Below, one piece after another: positions 1 through 7,316 of a DNA stretch of 47,823 nucleotides. The notes beneath the pieces are model-generated. The model saw only the letters and a program-made list of their open reading frames with translations, had not been told where the DNA came from and searched no databases. Origin of the DNA: Rhodovarius lipocyclicus (GTDB taxonomy: Bacteria; Pseudomonadota; Alphaproteobacteria; Acetobacterales; Acetobacteraceae). Location of the stretch: positions 1-47,823 of the forward strand of contig NZ_JAAABL010000030.1 in assembly GCF_009900765.1 (NCBI RefSeq), written 5' to 3'. Made by a program: the position numbers and the translations under genes. Numbering within the stretch: the stretch's first letter is position 1; each line of letters begins with the position of its first letter.

Positions 1-1
1 G

Positions 2-538
2 CGCCCCGCCGCGCGCGAAGCCGTGCCGGAACCCCCCGCCAGCCCCGACCCCGGCACCGCGCAGATCACGGCCGCCCAGTCCGCCGCTGCCACCGCCGCC
101 CTGCCCACCGCCGAGGCCCCGCGCGTGGCCCCCGCCCTCAGCCCCGCGCGGCAGCTGCTGCCGGTCGCGGTGGCGCTCAGCCAGGGCAAGGGGCGCGTGC
201 AGGACCTGGTGATCACCCTGGACCCCGGCGAGCTGGGCCAGGTCGAGATCCGCCTCAGCCGCGACAAGGACGGCAACGCGGCGCTGCGCATCGTCTCCGA
301 AAAGCCCGAGACCATGGCCCTGCTCAGCCGCGATCAGCGCGAATTGCAGCAGGGGCTGGCGCAGAGCGGCATCACCCTCTCCGACCAGGGCATGAGCTTC
401 GAGATGGCGGGCGGCGACGCGCAATCCCGCCAGGACACGCGCCAGGGCGCCCAGCCCGGCTGGGGCCGCCCCGCGCGTGAGGCAGCGCCCGCGCCGCAGC
501 AATACGCCTCACGCTCCCTGCTCGATTTCCAGGTCTGA
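2..538 (+). CDS. fliK: Flagellar hook-length control protein FliK, C-terminal part
   Basis: The reading frame is already open at the window edge, so the N-terminus is missing. FliK is secreted through the flagellar export apparatus, measures hook length and switches export to filament subunits. The visible part has an Ala/Pro-rich linker. It is followed by the conserved Flg_hook domain, with the stretch LVITLDPGELGQVEIRL and then QRELQQGLAQSGI, typical of the FliK C-terminal domain that contacts FlhB. The last ~45 residues are low-complexity. flgD follows after 27 bases in the same direction, the usual FliK-FlgD hook pairing. The GTG at 23 is an internal codon, not the true start. Confidence 0.88.
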   Translation, partial: RPAAREAVPEPPASPDPGTAQITAAQSAAATAALPTAEAPRVAPALSPARQLLPVAVALSQGKGRVQDLVITLDPGELGQVEIRLSRDKDGNAALRIVSEKPETMALLSRDQRELQQGLAQSGITLSDQGMSFEMAGGDAQSRQDTRQGAQPGWGRPAREAAPAPQQYASRSLLDFQV

Positions 539-565
539 CCCACCCCCGCACGAAAGGACGCCGCG

Positions 566-1243
566 ATGAGCACGATCGGCAGCACCACCAGCACCGCCTC
601 CGGCACCACCGGCACCAGCGGTTCCACCACCGGCACGGCCAGCAGCACCGGGTTGGGCACGGATTTCAAGACCTTCCTGACCCTGCTGACCACCCAGCTG
701 CAGAACCAGGACCCGGCCAACGCCATGGACGTGAACGAGATGACGCAGCAGCTCGTCCAGTTCTCGGGCGTGGAGCAGCAGATCCAGGCGAACCAGAACC
801 TCTCCACCCTGATCGGCCTGCAACAGGGTTCCAGCCTGACCACCGCCTCCTCCCTGCTCGGCAGGACGGTGGAGGTGGAGAGCAGCCAGCTCTCGTTGCA
901 GAACGGCGCGGCCACGCTGCGGCTGCCGGCGGCGGGCAGCTCCACCTCGGCGCGGGTGATCGTCACCAACTCCTCCGGCACCGTGCTGCGCGACACCACC
1001 GTGGCGCTGGGCACCGGCACCACGGATTGGGGCTGGGACGGCACCAACGCCGCCGGCCAGCGCGTGGCCGATGGCGCCTATAATTTCAGCGTGACCGGCA
1101 CCGGCAGCAGCGGCACCAGCGAGAGCCTCTCGGCCAGCGTGCTGGGCACGGTGACCGGGGCGAACCGGACGACCTCCGGCGTGAACCTGACGCTGGGCGG
1201 GCTGACCGTGGGCTTCGACGCGATGCGCTCGATCAGGAACTGA
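566..1243 (+). CDS. flgD: Flagellar hook capping / basal-body rod modification protein FlgD
   Basis: FlgD is the scaffold that caps the growing hook and is needed for hook subunit assembly outside the cell. The 225-residue product starts with a Ser/Thr/Gly-rich segment. The FlgD core follows at about residues 30-80: TDFKTFLTLLTTQLQNQDP, then the MTQQLVQFSGVEQQIQ stretch. A C-terminal Ig/tudor-like domain carries the typical WDGTNAAGQRVADGAY motif near residues 150-170. An AAAGGA Shine-Dalgarno lies about 7 bases before the ATG. It sits behind fliK and ends at a hairpin shared with the convergent amidase gene. Confidence 0.93.
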   Translation: MSTIGSTTSTASGTTGTSGSTTGTASSTGLGTDFKTFLTLLTTQLQNQDPANAMDVNEMTQQLVQFSGVEQQIQANQNLSTLIGLQQGSSLTTASSLLGRTVEVESSQLSLQNGAATLRLPAAGSSTSARVIVTNSSGTVLRDTTVALGTGTTDWGWDGTNAAGQRVADGAYNFSVTGTGSSGTSESLSASVLGTVTGANRTTSGVNLTLGGLTVGFDAMRSIRN

Positions 1244-1246
1244 GGC

Positions 1247-1276
1247 GGGGCGCACCCTGGCCCGGGGTGCCGCCCC
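1247..1276. terminator. Stem-loop between convergent flgD and amidase genes
   Basis: The bases GGGGCGCACCC pair with GGGTGCCGCCCC (one-base bulge) across a short loop, directly after the flgD stop and before the amidase stop. No T-run follows. It is probably a bidirectional terminator or 3'-end protecting hairpin. Confidence 0.4.
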
Positions 1277-1288
1277 CCATCGGGGCGT

Positions 1289-2764
1289 TCACCCCTGGGT
1301 CACATGCACGCCGGGCTTGCGGCCCAGGTTCCACTGGCCGTCCAGCGCGCGCTCGATCTGCGCCGCCAGTTGCAGCAGCAGCCCGTCATTGGCCTGCTTC
1401 GCCTGGGCCTGGATGCCCAGCGGCACGCCGCTTTCCTGCATGCCCAGCGGCAGGGAAATGCCCGGAATGCCCGCCAGATTGGCCAGCGGCGTATAGGAGA
1501 ACTGGCGCCACAGATTGGCGAACCAGTCGTAAATGTCCGGGTTCTCGCTGATCGTCAGGTATTCGGTGGTGCCCAGCTTCGGCGTCGGCAGCGCGGTGAT
1601 GGGGGTCAGGATGATGTCCCAATCCTCGAAGAACGCCCCGAAGGCGCGGGAGGTGGTGTTGAACACCGCCTGCATCCGCGCCCGCTCCGTGAAGCTGGTC
1701 TTCATCCCCTCCTGCCAGATGCGGATGTTGATGGGTTCCACCAGGTCGGCCGGCGGCGCGTCGAGGCCCAGCGAGGCCACAAGGTTGTTCACTGTCTGCG
1801 CGAAATTACTGATGTAGCAGGTGGTTTGCGCCGCGAAGGCCGCGCGGAAATCCACCGCCGGCAGCGCCCATTCCACGTGATGGCCCAGGCTTTCCAGGAA
1901 GCGGCCCACGCGCTCCAGCTCCGCCACGAAATGCGGCGTGGCGCGGTAGTCGCCCCATTCATGCGACAGCGCGATGCGCAGCCGCCCCGGGTCGCGCCGG
2001 ATCAGCTGGGTATAGGGTTCGGCGGGCTGCCAATAGGGCATGAACTCGCCCGGGGCGCCGCCGCGGCAGGCATCCACGAAGGCCGCCGTGTCCCGCACCG
2101 TGCGGGTGTGGCAGCCCTGGATGGAGACGAGCCCCGTCAGGTCCGACGCATAGGGCGCGATGGAGAACACCCCGCGCGAGGGCTTCAGCCCGATATTGCC
2201 GGTGGCCCCCGCCGGGATGCGGATGGAACCGCCGCCATCGGTCGCGTGGGAGATCGGCAGCACCCCCGCGCCCACCATCGCCGCCGTGCCGGCGGAGGAG
2301 CCATTGGTCGTGTGCTCCAGGTTCCAGGGATTGCGGGTGACATACATGGCCGGGTTCTCGGCCGAGGAGCAGCAGCCGAATTCCGGCGTGGTGCTGCGCC
2401 CGATGATGTTCAGCCCCGCCTGGCGGATCTTGCCCGCCAGGAAGCTGTCGGCCGTGGCGCGGTTGCCCGCCATCAGCTTGGAGCCCATTTCCTGCAGCCG
2501 CCCCTTCAGGGTGGGGCCCAGGTCCTTCATCAGATAGGGCACGCCGGCAAGCACGCCGTCCGGGTTCAGCCCATCCTTCAGCGGGTCGGCGACCACATCC
2601 GCGAACAGCTCGACCACGGCGTGCAGCGTCGGGTTGGTCTTCGCGATGCCGGCGGCGGCCTGGGCGGCCAGCTCGGCGGGGGTCACCTGGCCCTTGCGCA
2701 CCAGTTCGCCCAGCCCGACCGCATCCGTGGCGGTCCATTCGTCCCAACTCATCGCCAGCGTCAT
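1289..2764 (-). CDS. Amidase signature family amidase
   Basis: A 491-residue amidohydrolase of the amidase signature family (GatA/FAAH-like fold), likely cytoplasmic, that cleaves C-N amide bonds. The Ser-cisSer-Lys triad is visible: Lys80 in YLMKDLGP, Ser156 in NGSSAGT, and the nucleophile Ser180 in DGGGSIRIPAGATG. The length is normal for the family. It lacks GatB and GatC neighbours, so a role in tRNA-dependent amidation is unlikely and the substrate is unknown. It reads left, 63 bases after the heptose fusion gene, and may be cotranscribed with it. An alternative ATG lies 4 codons downstream. Confidence 0.88.
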   Translation of the reverse strand: MTLAMSWDEWTATDAVGLGELVRKGQVTPAELAAQAAAGIAKTNPTLHAVVELFADVVADPLKDGLNPDGVLAGVPYLMKDLGPTLKGRLQEMGSKLMAGNRATADSFLAGKIRQAGLNIIGRSTTPEFGCCSSAENPAMYVTRNPWNLEHTTNGSSAGTAAMVGAGVLPISHATDGGGSIRIPAGATGNIGLKPSRGVFSIAPYASDLTGLVSIQGCHTRTVRDTAAFVDACRGGAPGEFMPYWQPAEPYTQLIRRDPGRLRIALSHEWGDYRATPHFVAELERVGRFLESLGHHVEWALPAVDFRAAFAAQTTCYISNFAQTVNNLVASLGLDAPPADLVEPINIRIWQEGMKTSFTERARMQAVFNTTSRAFGAFFEDWDIILTPITALPTPKLGTTEYLTISENPDIYDWFANLWRQFSYTPLANLAGIPGISLPLGMQESGVPLGIQAQAKQANDGLLLQLAAQIERALDGQWNLGRKPGVHVTQG

Positions 2765-2827
2765 ATCGCCTGCCCCATCGGTGAAGACCGGAGGCTAGGC
2801 CCGTTCAGGCGGGTTGGGGAGGGTAGG

Positions 2828-4033
2828 CTACCCCTTCAGGGCGCCTTCCAGCCGCTCCAGCAGATTGCCGTCAGGGTGCAGAACGCCGCGCACCCCGGCG
2901 GCGGCAGCGGCCTGCATGTCGGTCTGCACATCGCCGAACATCAGGCTGCGGGCCATGTCCACCGGCCAGGCGGCGGCCAGGTCCAGCAGCATGCCCGGGT
3001 TGGGCTTGCGGCAGTCGGACATGCGGGCGAATTCCGGCACCACCCCCTCGGGGTGATAGGGGCTGAGGCGGAATTCATCGATATGCGCCCCCATCGCGGC
3101 CAGGTCCTCGCTCATGCGGGCATGGAAGGCCTCGGCATCCTTGATGCCGTACAGGCCGCGCGCGATGCCGCCCTGGTTGGTCACCACGAAGGCATACCAG
3201 CCCATGCGGTTCACCTGGCGGATCGTCTCCCGCGCGCCGGGCAGCCAGACCAGGTCGTCGGGCCTGTGGGTGTAGCCTTCGTCATGGTTCAGCACGCCGT
3301 CGCGGTCGAAGAACACGGCCGGGCGGGTGCGGTGGCGGGCCAGCAGTTCGGGTGCGGCGGCGTAATCGGCGGGCACGCCGATGTCGATCAGAAAGGCGTC
3401 GCGCTCGCGGCCCTCGATCAGGCCCTCATCGGCCAGCACCGGGAAGATGTCGCCTTCCAGCGAGCACGGCTTCACCGTGATGCGGTCCAGCAGGGCGCGG
3501 CGCACCAGATAGATGCCGGCATTCATCACCCCGCCCGCGGCGGTGCCGCGCGGCAGGAAGGCGCGCACGCGCCCGTCCTCCAGCGCCACGGTGCCGAAGC
3601 GCGAGGCATCGGCCACCGGCCGCAGCGCCATGCGCAGCAGGAAGGGGGCGGTGCCGGGCTCCACCGTGGCGAATTCCCGCAGGTCCAGGTCGAACCAGGA
3701 ATCCCCGTTCATCAGCAGGAATTCCTCCTCCGCGACGTCACGCAGGAAGGTGAGCGCGCCGCCGGTGCCCGCGGGCTCGGGTTCCAGGATGACGCGCACA
3801 TCGATCTCGCGGCCCGCGATGCGGCGATGGCCCGCGCAATGTTCCACCACCTGCCCGCCCAGATAGCCGGCCAGCAGCACGATGCGGTCGAAACCGAAAC
3901 GCGCCGCTTCCTCGATCAGGATCTCGACGAAGGGGCGGCCGTTGACCGGCAGCATGGGCTTGGGGACGGATTTCGTCAGCTCACCCAGCCGGGTGCCGAG
4001 GCCGCCGACCAGAATGACGCATTGCCGGACCAT
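2828..4033 (-). CDS. Fused heptose-1-phosphate guanylyltransferase (HddC-like) and HAD phosphatase (GmhB-like)
   Basis: A 401-residue two-domain protein. Residues 1-230 are a sugar-phosphate nucleotidyltransferase with the signature GGLGTRLGELTKSVPKPMLP and LLMNGDSW. Residues 237-401 are a HAD-type phosphatase closest to GmhB, with DRDGVLN (nucleophile Asp243, acid/base Asp245), VVTNQGGIARG, CRKPNPGML (Lys343) and MFGDVQTDMQAA (Asp368). Together with the kinase upstream it would give GDP-D-glycero-D-manno-heptose for LPS, capsule, S-layer or protein glycosylation. Compared with E. coli GmhB, the zinc-loop ligands Cys92, His94, Cys107 and Cys109 align without gaps to Ser324, Tyr326, Ser339 and Cys341, so three of four are lost. 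The ATG at 4033 overlaps the kinase stop (TGATG); a GTG one codon upstream is an alternative. GmhA isomerase is not in the window. Confidence 0.85.
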   Translation of the reverse strand: MVRQCVILVGGLGTRLGELTKSVPKPMLPVNGRPFVEILIEEAARFGFDRIVLLAGYLGGQVVEHCAGHRRIAGREIDVRVILEPEPAGTGGALTFLRDVAEEEFLLMNGDSWFDLDLREFATVEPGTAPFLLRMALRPVADASRFGTVALEDGRVRAFLPRGTAAGGVMNAGIYLVRRALLDRITVKPCSLEGDIFPVLADEGLIEGRERDAFLIDIGVPADYAAAPELLARHRTRPAVFFDRDGVLNHDEGYTHRPDDLVWLPGARETIRQVNRMGWYAFVVTNQGGIARGLYGIKDAEAFHARMSEDLAAMGAHIDEFRLSPYHPEGVVPEFARMSDCRKPNPGMLLDLAAAWPVDMARSLMFGDVQTDMQAAAAAGVRGVLHPDGNLLERLEGALKG

Positions 4034-5082
4034 CACGCCTGCACCGTCCAGGATTCAGCGCCGCGCAGCGTGAACTGGAAGGGCAGCACCCGCAGATCCG
4101 CGGCGCACAGCTGCCTCGCCAGGGCCGGTTTGCGCTCCGGCGGCACCATCAGCATCATGAAGCCGCCGCCGCCCGCGCCGGAGATCTTGCCCGCCCAGGC
4201 CCCATGATCGATCGCCATCTGGTAGATCCCATCAATCCGGTCGTTGGAGACGCTGCGCGCCGTGCGCTTCTTCGCATCCCAGGAGCGCCCGAGCACATCC
4301 GCCACCCCGCGCACATCGCCACGCAGCAGCTTCAGCTTCATCTCGATGGCGTCGCTCTTGATCTGCTCCATGGCCGTGACGGAGCTGCCGTCGTTGCGCC
4401 GCATCGCCGAGGTCTGGTTCTCGATGATTTCGGAGGACACGCGCGATCGGCCGGTGTGGCAGACCAGCAGCGAGGCCTCCATCTCCAGCCAATGGGCCTC
4501 ATGCACGCGCAGGGGGTTCACGATCACCCGGTCGCCGGGCAGGAACTCGATGAAATTGCAGCCGCCGAAGGCCGCCGCGTACTGGTCCTGCCGGCCGCCG
4601 GCCATGGCCAGGTCCACGCGCTCGATCTCGAAGGCCAGCCGCGCCACGTCATAGTCGCCTAGCGGCAGGGAAAGGTATTCAGCATAGGCCTTCACCATCG
4701 CCACCACCAGCGCGGAGGATGAGCCGAGGCCCGAGCCGGGCGGGGCCTCGACCGAGGTGAAGACGTTGATCGGCAGGGGCTGGTCGCCGTTGAACTGCCG
4801 CACGATGCGGTTGTACACGCCCCGGTGCAGCACCAGCCCGTTGAGCGGATAGCCCGCATCCACCGGCAGTTCCTCGGCTTCCTCGATGTCCAGCGCGTGA
4901 AAGCCCACCAGCCCGTCCGTCCGCTCCTCGATGGAACAATGGGCGAAGACGCTGATGGTGACGTTCAGCACATTGCCGCCGAATTCATCACAGAAGGGTG
5001 AGAGGTCGGTTCCGCCTCCGGCCAGGCCCAGGCGCAATGGCGCCTTGGCGCGCACCTTACGCAATGCCGGAGCCACACTCAT
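4033..5082 (-). CDS. hddA: GHMP-family sugar kinase, probable D-glycero-alpha-D-manno-heptose-7-phosphate kinase
   Basis: The 349-residue GHMP kinase probably phosphorylates heptose-7-phosphate to the 1,7-bisphosphate in the cytoplasm. The visible motifs are APLRLGLAGGGTDLSPF (residues 14-30), the ATP-binding PPGSGLGSSSALVVAMV (about 114-130) and the C-terminal GAGGGGFMM. The GGGTD start is typical of the HddA/WcbL-like sugar-1-kinases. The next gene codes for the phosphatase and guanylyltransferase of the same pathway and is translationally coupled, which supports HddA over fucokinase or galactokinase. A promoter is expected between 5083 and 5243. Confidence 0.83.
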   Translation of the reverse strand: MSVAPALRKVRAKAPLRLGLAGGGTDLSPFCDEFGGNVLNVTISVFAHCSIEERTDGLVGFHALDIEEAEELPVDAGYPLNGLVLHRGVYNRIVRQFNGDQPLPINVFTSVEAPPGSGLGSSSALVVAMVKAYAEYLSLPLGDYDVARLAFEIERVDLAMAGGRQDQYAAAFGGCNFIEFLPGDRVIVNPLRVHEAHWLEMEASLLVCHTGRSRVSSEIIENQTSAMRRNDGSSVTAMEQIKSDAIEMKLKLLRGDVRGVADVLGRSWDAKKRTARSVSNDRIDGIYQMAIDHGAWAGKISGAGGGGFMMLMVPPERKPALARQLCAADLRVLPFQFTLRGAESWTVQA

Positions 5083-5173
5083 TGCGCACGGCCCTGCTTC
5101 TGGGTGCCGAGCGAAGCGGCCGGATCGTACGAAAACAACATGATGGGCAGGCGGCTCCGGTCATCACTGGAAT

Positions 5174-5191
5174 CGGGGCGCGGACGCCCCG
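5174..5191. terminator. GC-rich hairpin downstream of the Bug binding-protein gene
   Basis: CGGGGCG pairs with CGCCCCG across the 4-base loop CGGA. It lies between the stop of the Bug gene and the start of hddA, both on the minus strand. There is no T-run, so it could be a terminator, an mRNA end or part of the hddA leader. Confidence 0.3.
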
Positions 5192-5243
5192 GTTGCGCTG
5201 CGGCGTTCATCGCACAATCCGCCCGGATGGGCCAGCCAGCAGC

Positions 5244-6218
5244 CTATTCGGCCCGGATGCCGGCCACCCGCACCACCTCCCGCCAGCGCTCCAGCTCCGC
5301 GCGCTGGAAGGCCGCGTAGTCCTCGGCGCTGGTCGCCGCCACGTCCAGCCCGATGGCGCCGAGCCGCTGGCGGGTATCGGCGGCATCCAGGCTGGCGCGC
5401 ACTTCCTCCGACACCTTGTCCCGCAGGGAAGCGGGCATGTTCCCCGGCGCCATGACCGCCTGCCAGGAGGTGACGACGAAATCGCTCAGCCCCGCCTCGA
5501 TGGCGGTCGGCACGTCGGGCAGCACGCGGTGGCGCTCGCGCCCCGTCACGGCCAGCGCCTTCAGCCGCCCGCCCTGGATATGCGCGGCCACCGTGCCGAG
5601 ATTCTGGAAGGACAGCTGCACATCCCCCGCCAGCAGCGCCGTCGCCGCCGCCGCCCCGCCCTGATAGGGGATGTGCGTGGCCTCCGTGCCCGTGCGCTGC
5701 TTGAACAGCTCCGTCGTCAGCTGGTCCGAACTGCCGACGCCGGAGGTGGAGTAGCTGGCCGTGCCGCCGTTGCGCTTCAGCCATTCGGTGAATTCGCCCA
5801 GCGTGTTCGCGGCCACGCGCTGCGGGTTCACCACCAGCACGTTGGGGGTGGTGACCGCCAGGGTGATCGGCGTCAGGTCCCGCACGGGGTCGTAGCCGAG
5901 GCCGGTGGGCCGGATGGCGGCGTTGATGGCATAGGTGCCGATGCTGCCCACCATCAGCGTGTGGCCATCGGGCGCCTGGCGGGCCAGGAACTGCGCGGCC
6001 ACCGCGCCGTTGGCGCCGGGGCGGTTCTCGGCCACCACCGGCTGGCCGATGCGCTCGGTCAGCTTGATGGTGATGGCGCGCGCCACCAGGTCCGACGGGC
6101 CGCCGGCCACGAAGGGCACCAGCATGGTCACGGGCCGCGAGGGCCAGGATTGCGCCAGGGCGGGTGCGGCCAGCAGGGCCGGCGCGGCGAACAGGGCGCG
6201 GCGTTTCAGCATGCTCAT
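5244..6218 (-). CDS. Tripartite tricarboxylate transporter substrate-binding protein (Bug/TctC family)
   Basis: A 324-residue periplasmic solute-binding protein of the Bug family, which captures organic acids or other small solutes. The N-terminus MSMLKRRALFAAPALLAAPALAQ is a cleavable Sec signal peptide ending in ALA-Q. The mature part has the family hallmarks RPVTMLVPFVAGGPSDLVAR, ENRPGANGAVAAQFLA and the C-terminal AEDYAAFQRAELERWREVV. The ATG at 6218 overlaps the stop of the enoyl-CoA hydratase gene (ATGA), fixing the start and implying coupling. No TctA or TctB membrane gene is near, so it is an orphan receptor or shares a distant transporter. Confidence 0.9.
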   Translation of the reverse strand: MSMLKRRALFAAPALLAAPALAQSWPSRPVTMLVPFVAGGPSDLVARAITIKLTERIGQPVVAENRPGANGAVAAQFLARQAPDGHTLMVGSIGTYAINAAIRPTGLGYDPVRDLTPITLAVTTPNVLVVNPQRVAANTLGEFTEWLKRNGGTASYSTSGVGSSDQLTTELFKQRTGTEATHIPYQGGAAAATALLAGDVQLSFQNLGTVAAHIQGGRLKALAVTGRERHRVLPDVPTAIEAGLSDFVVTSWQAVMAPGNMPASLRDKVSEEVRASLDAADTRQRLGAIGLDVAATSAEDYAAFQRAELERWREVVRVAGIRAE

Positions 6219-7009
6219 TCCCCCCGGAATTCCGGCTTGCGCTTGGCCATGAAGGCCTTGCGGCCCTCGGCGTAGTCCTGGCTGTCGAAACAGGCGCTCA
6301 TCGCCGCCTCGATCGCGGCCATGTCGCGCCCGGCCGGGTCGGCCAGCACGGCGCGCACCGTGCGCTTGTTGGCCACCAGTGAGAGCGGGGCGTTTTCCGT
6401 CAGCTGTGCGGTGATGCGGCCGACCTCGGCCTCCAGGCCCTCGGCCGGGACCAGCCGGTTGATCAGGCCCATGCGCTGGGCTTCCTCGGCGCCGAAGCGC
6501 CCGCCCGTCATCAGGATCATATGGGCATGGGCGGGCCCCACCAGGCTGACCAGGTTCCGCACCATGTCGAAGCCATAGGCGATGCCCAGCCGCGCGGCGG
6601 GGATGCCGAACTCGCTCCCCGTGCCCGCGATGCGGATGTCGCAGCTCATGGCGATGCCGAGGCCGCCGCCCATGCAGAAGCCCTGGATCGACGCGATCAC
6701 GGGTTTGGGGAATTCCGCCAGCCGGGTGCGGCCATGCAGGGTGCGCCGGCCGTATTCCTTCTGGGCGTCGGCGTCCGAGCGGTTCTTCTCGAATTGCGAG
6801 ATGTCGGCGCCCGAGACGAAGGCCTTGCCGCCCGCGCCCTTCAGCACCACGCAGCGCACGGAGCGATCGGCCTCGAAGGCATCGAGCGCCGCCGCCATGC
6901 CATCCCACATGGCGATGGACATGGCGTTGCGCTTTTCGGGCTGGTTGAAGGTGATGGTGCCCACCCCGGCCTCGATGGAGGCCAGGATCTTGCCGTCGGC
7001 GAATTCCAT
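6215..7009 (-). CDS. Enoyl-CoA hydratase/isomerase (crotonase) family protein
   Basis: A 264-residue crotonase-fold enzyme acting on CoA thioesters in the cytoplasm. The visible motifs are ITFNQPEKRNAMS near the N-terminus, the oxyanion-hole strand KAFVSGADISQFE, and PVIASIQGFCMGGGLGIAMSCDIRIA with the Gly-rich active-site helix. The start MEFADGK is chosen because homology begins there, although the frame stays open far upstream. It is coupled by ATGA overlap to the downstream Bug binding protein, suggesting uptake and beta-oxidation-like breakdown of one carboxylic acid. The substrate cannot be told from sequence. Confidence 0.88.
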   Translation of the reverse strand: MEFADGKILASIEAGVGTITFNQPEKRNAMSIAMWDGMAAALDAFEADRSVRCVVLKGAGGKAFVSGADISQFEKNRSDADAQKEYGRRTLHGRTRLAEFPKPVIASIQGFCMGGGLGIAMSCDIRIAGTGSEFGIPAARLGIAYGFDMVRNLVSLVGPAHAHMILMTGGRFGAEEAQRMGLINRLVPAEGLEAEVGRITAQLTENAPLSLVANKRTVRAVLADPAGRDMAAIEAAMSACFDSQDYAEGRKAFMAKRKPEFRGE

Positions 7010-7316
7010 GCTCAGCCCCCCTGTCCGAGGGCCGGCGGGAATGGGCGCGCGGCCCCCTTCAGGGGGTCCGCCTGTGTTTTGAACGTTTCCATGGCGGCAG
7101 CGTAGAGCACCCGCGCGCGCAGTTGAACCGCGATGTTCATGGTGGAAAATTCTGGGCGGAAAATTTTGCCGCCCTGCCGGCCGGCTTAACGGGCGGGAAA
7201 CCGGACCCGGCACATTCTGCCGCCATGGCGTTCCCCCGCGAGAGACAAGCCCAATATGGGCAGCCCCGATACGGGCACCGTGTCCCCGCCCCCGTTTCCG
7301 GGGCCGGGATTCCCGC
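7010..7316. other. Divergent intergenic region between the hydratase gene and fliF
   Basis: This 307-base stretch has no convincing gene. It must hold the promoters of the leftward hydratase-Bug pair and the rightward flagellar operon. It contains an A/T-rich core in GC-rich DNA with a palindrome (7154-7174), a direct repeat of GGAAAATT, and one TTAAC at 7186-7190 that resembles half a CtrA site. No well-spaced sigma-54 (-24/-12) element was found. Confidence 0.6.
7154..7174. promoter_or_regulatory. 21-bp near-perfect palindrome upstream of fliF
   Basis: GGGCGG and CCGCCC flank an AAAATTTT core (plus one extra G), giving a dyad. The unit GGAAAATT also occurs 14 bases upstream (7143-7150), making a direct repeat with a spacing of just over one helical turn. 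This is typical of an operator for a dimeric regulator. The binding protein is unknown. Confidence 0.4.

Noticed and set aside
1304-4207. 967-residue open frame on the plus strand across the amidase and heptose genes
   Set aside because: It is antisense to genes with clear catalytic motifs, has a His/Arg/Gln/Gly-rich low-complexity composition, and matches the expected open antisense frame of GC-rich DNA.
7186-7202. CtrA-like site TTAAC-N7-AAACC before fliF
   Set aside because: Only one half-site fits; the second does not resemble TTAA.
7209-7220. Possible sigma-54 site GGCACATTCTGC before fliF
   Set aside because: The GG and GC elements are two bases too close for a -24/-12 promoter.
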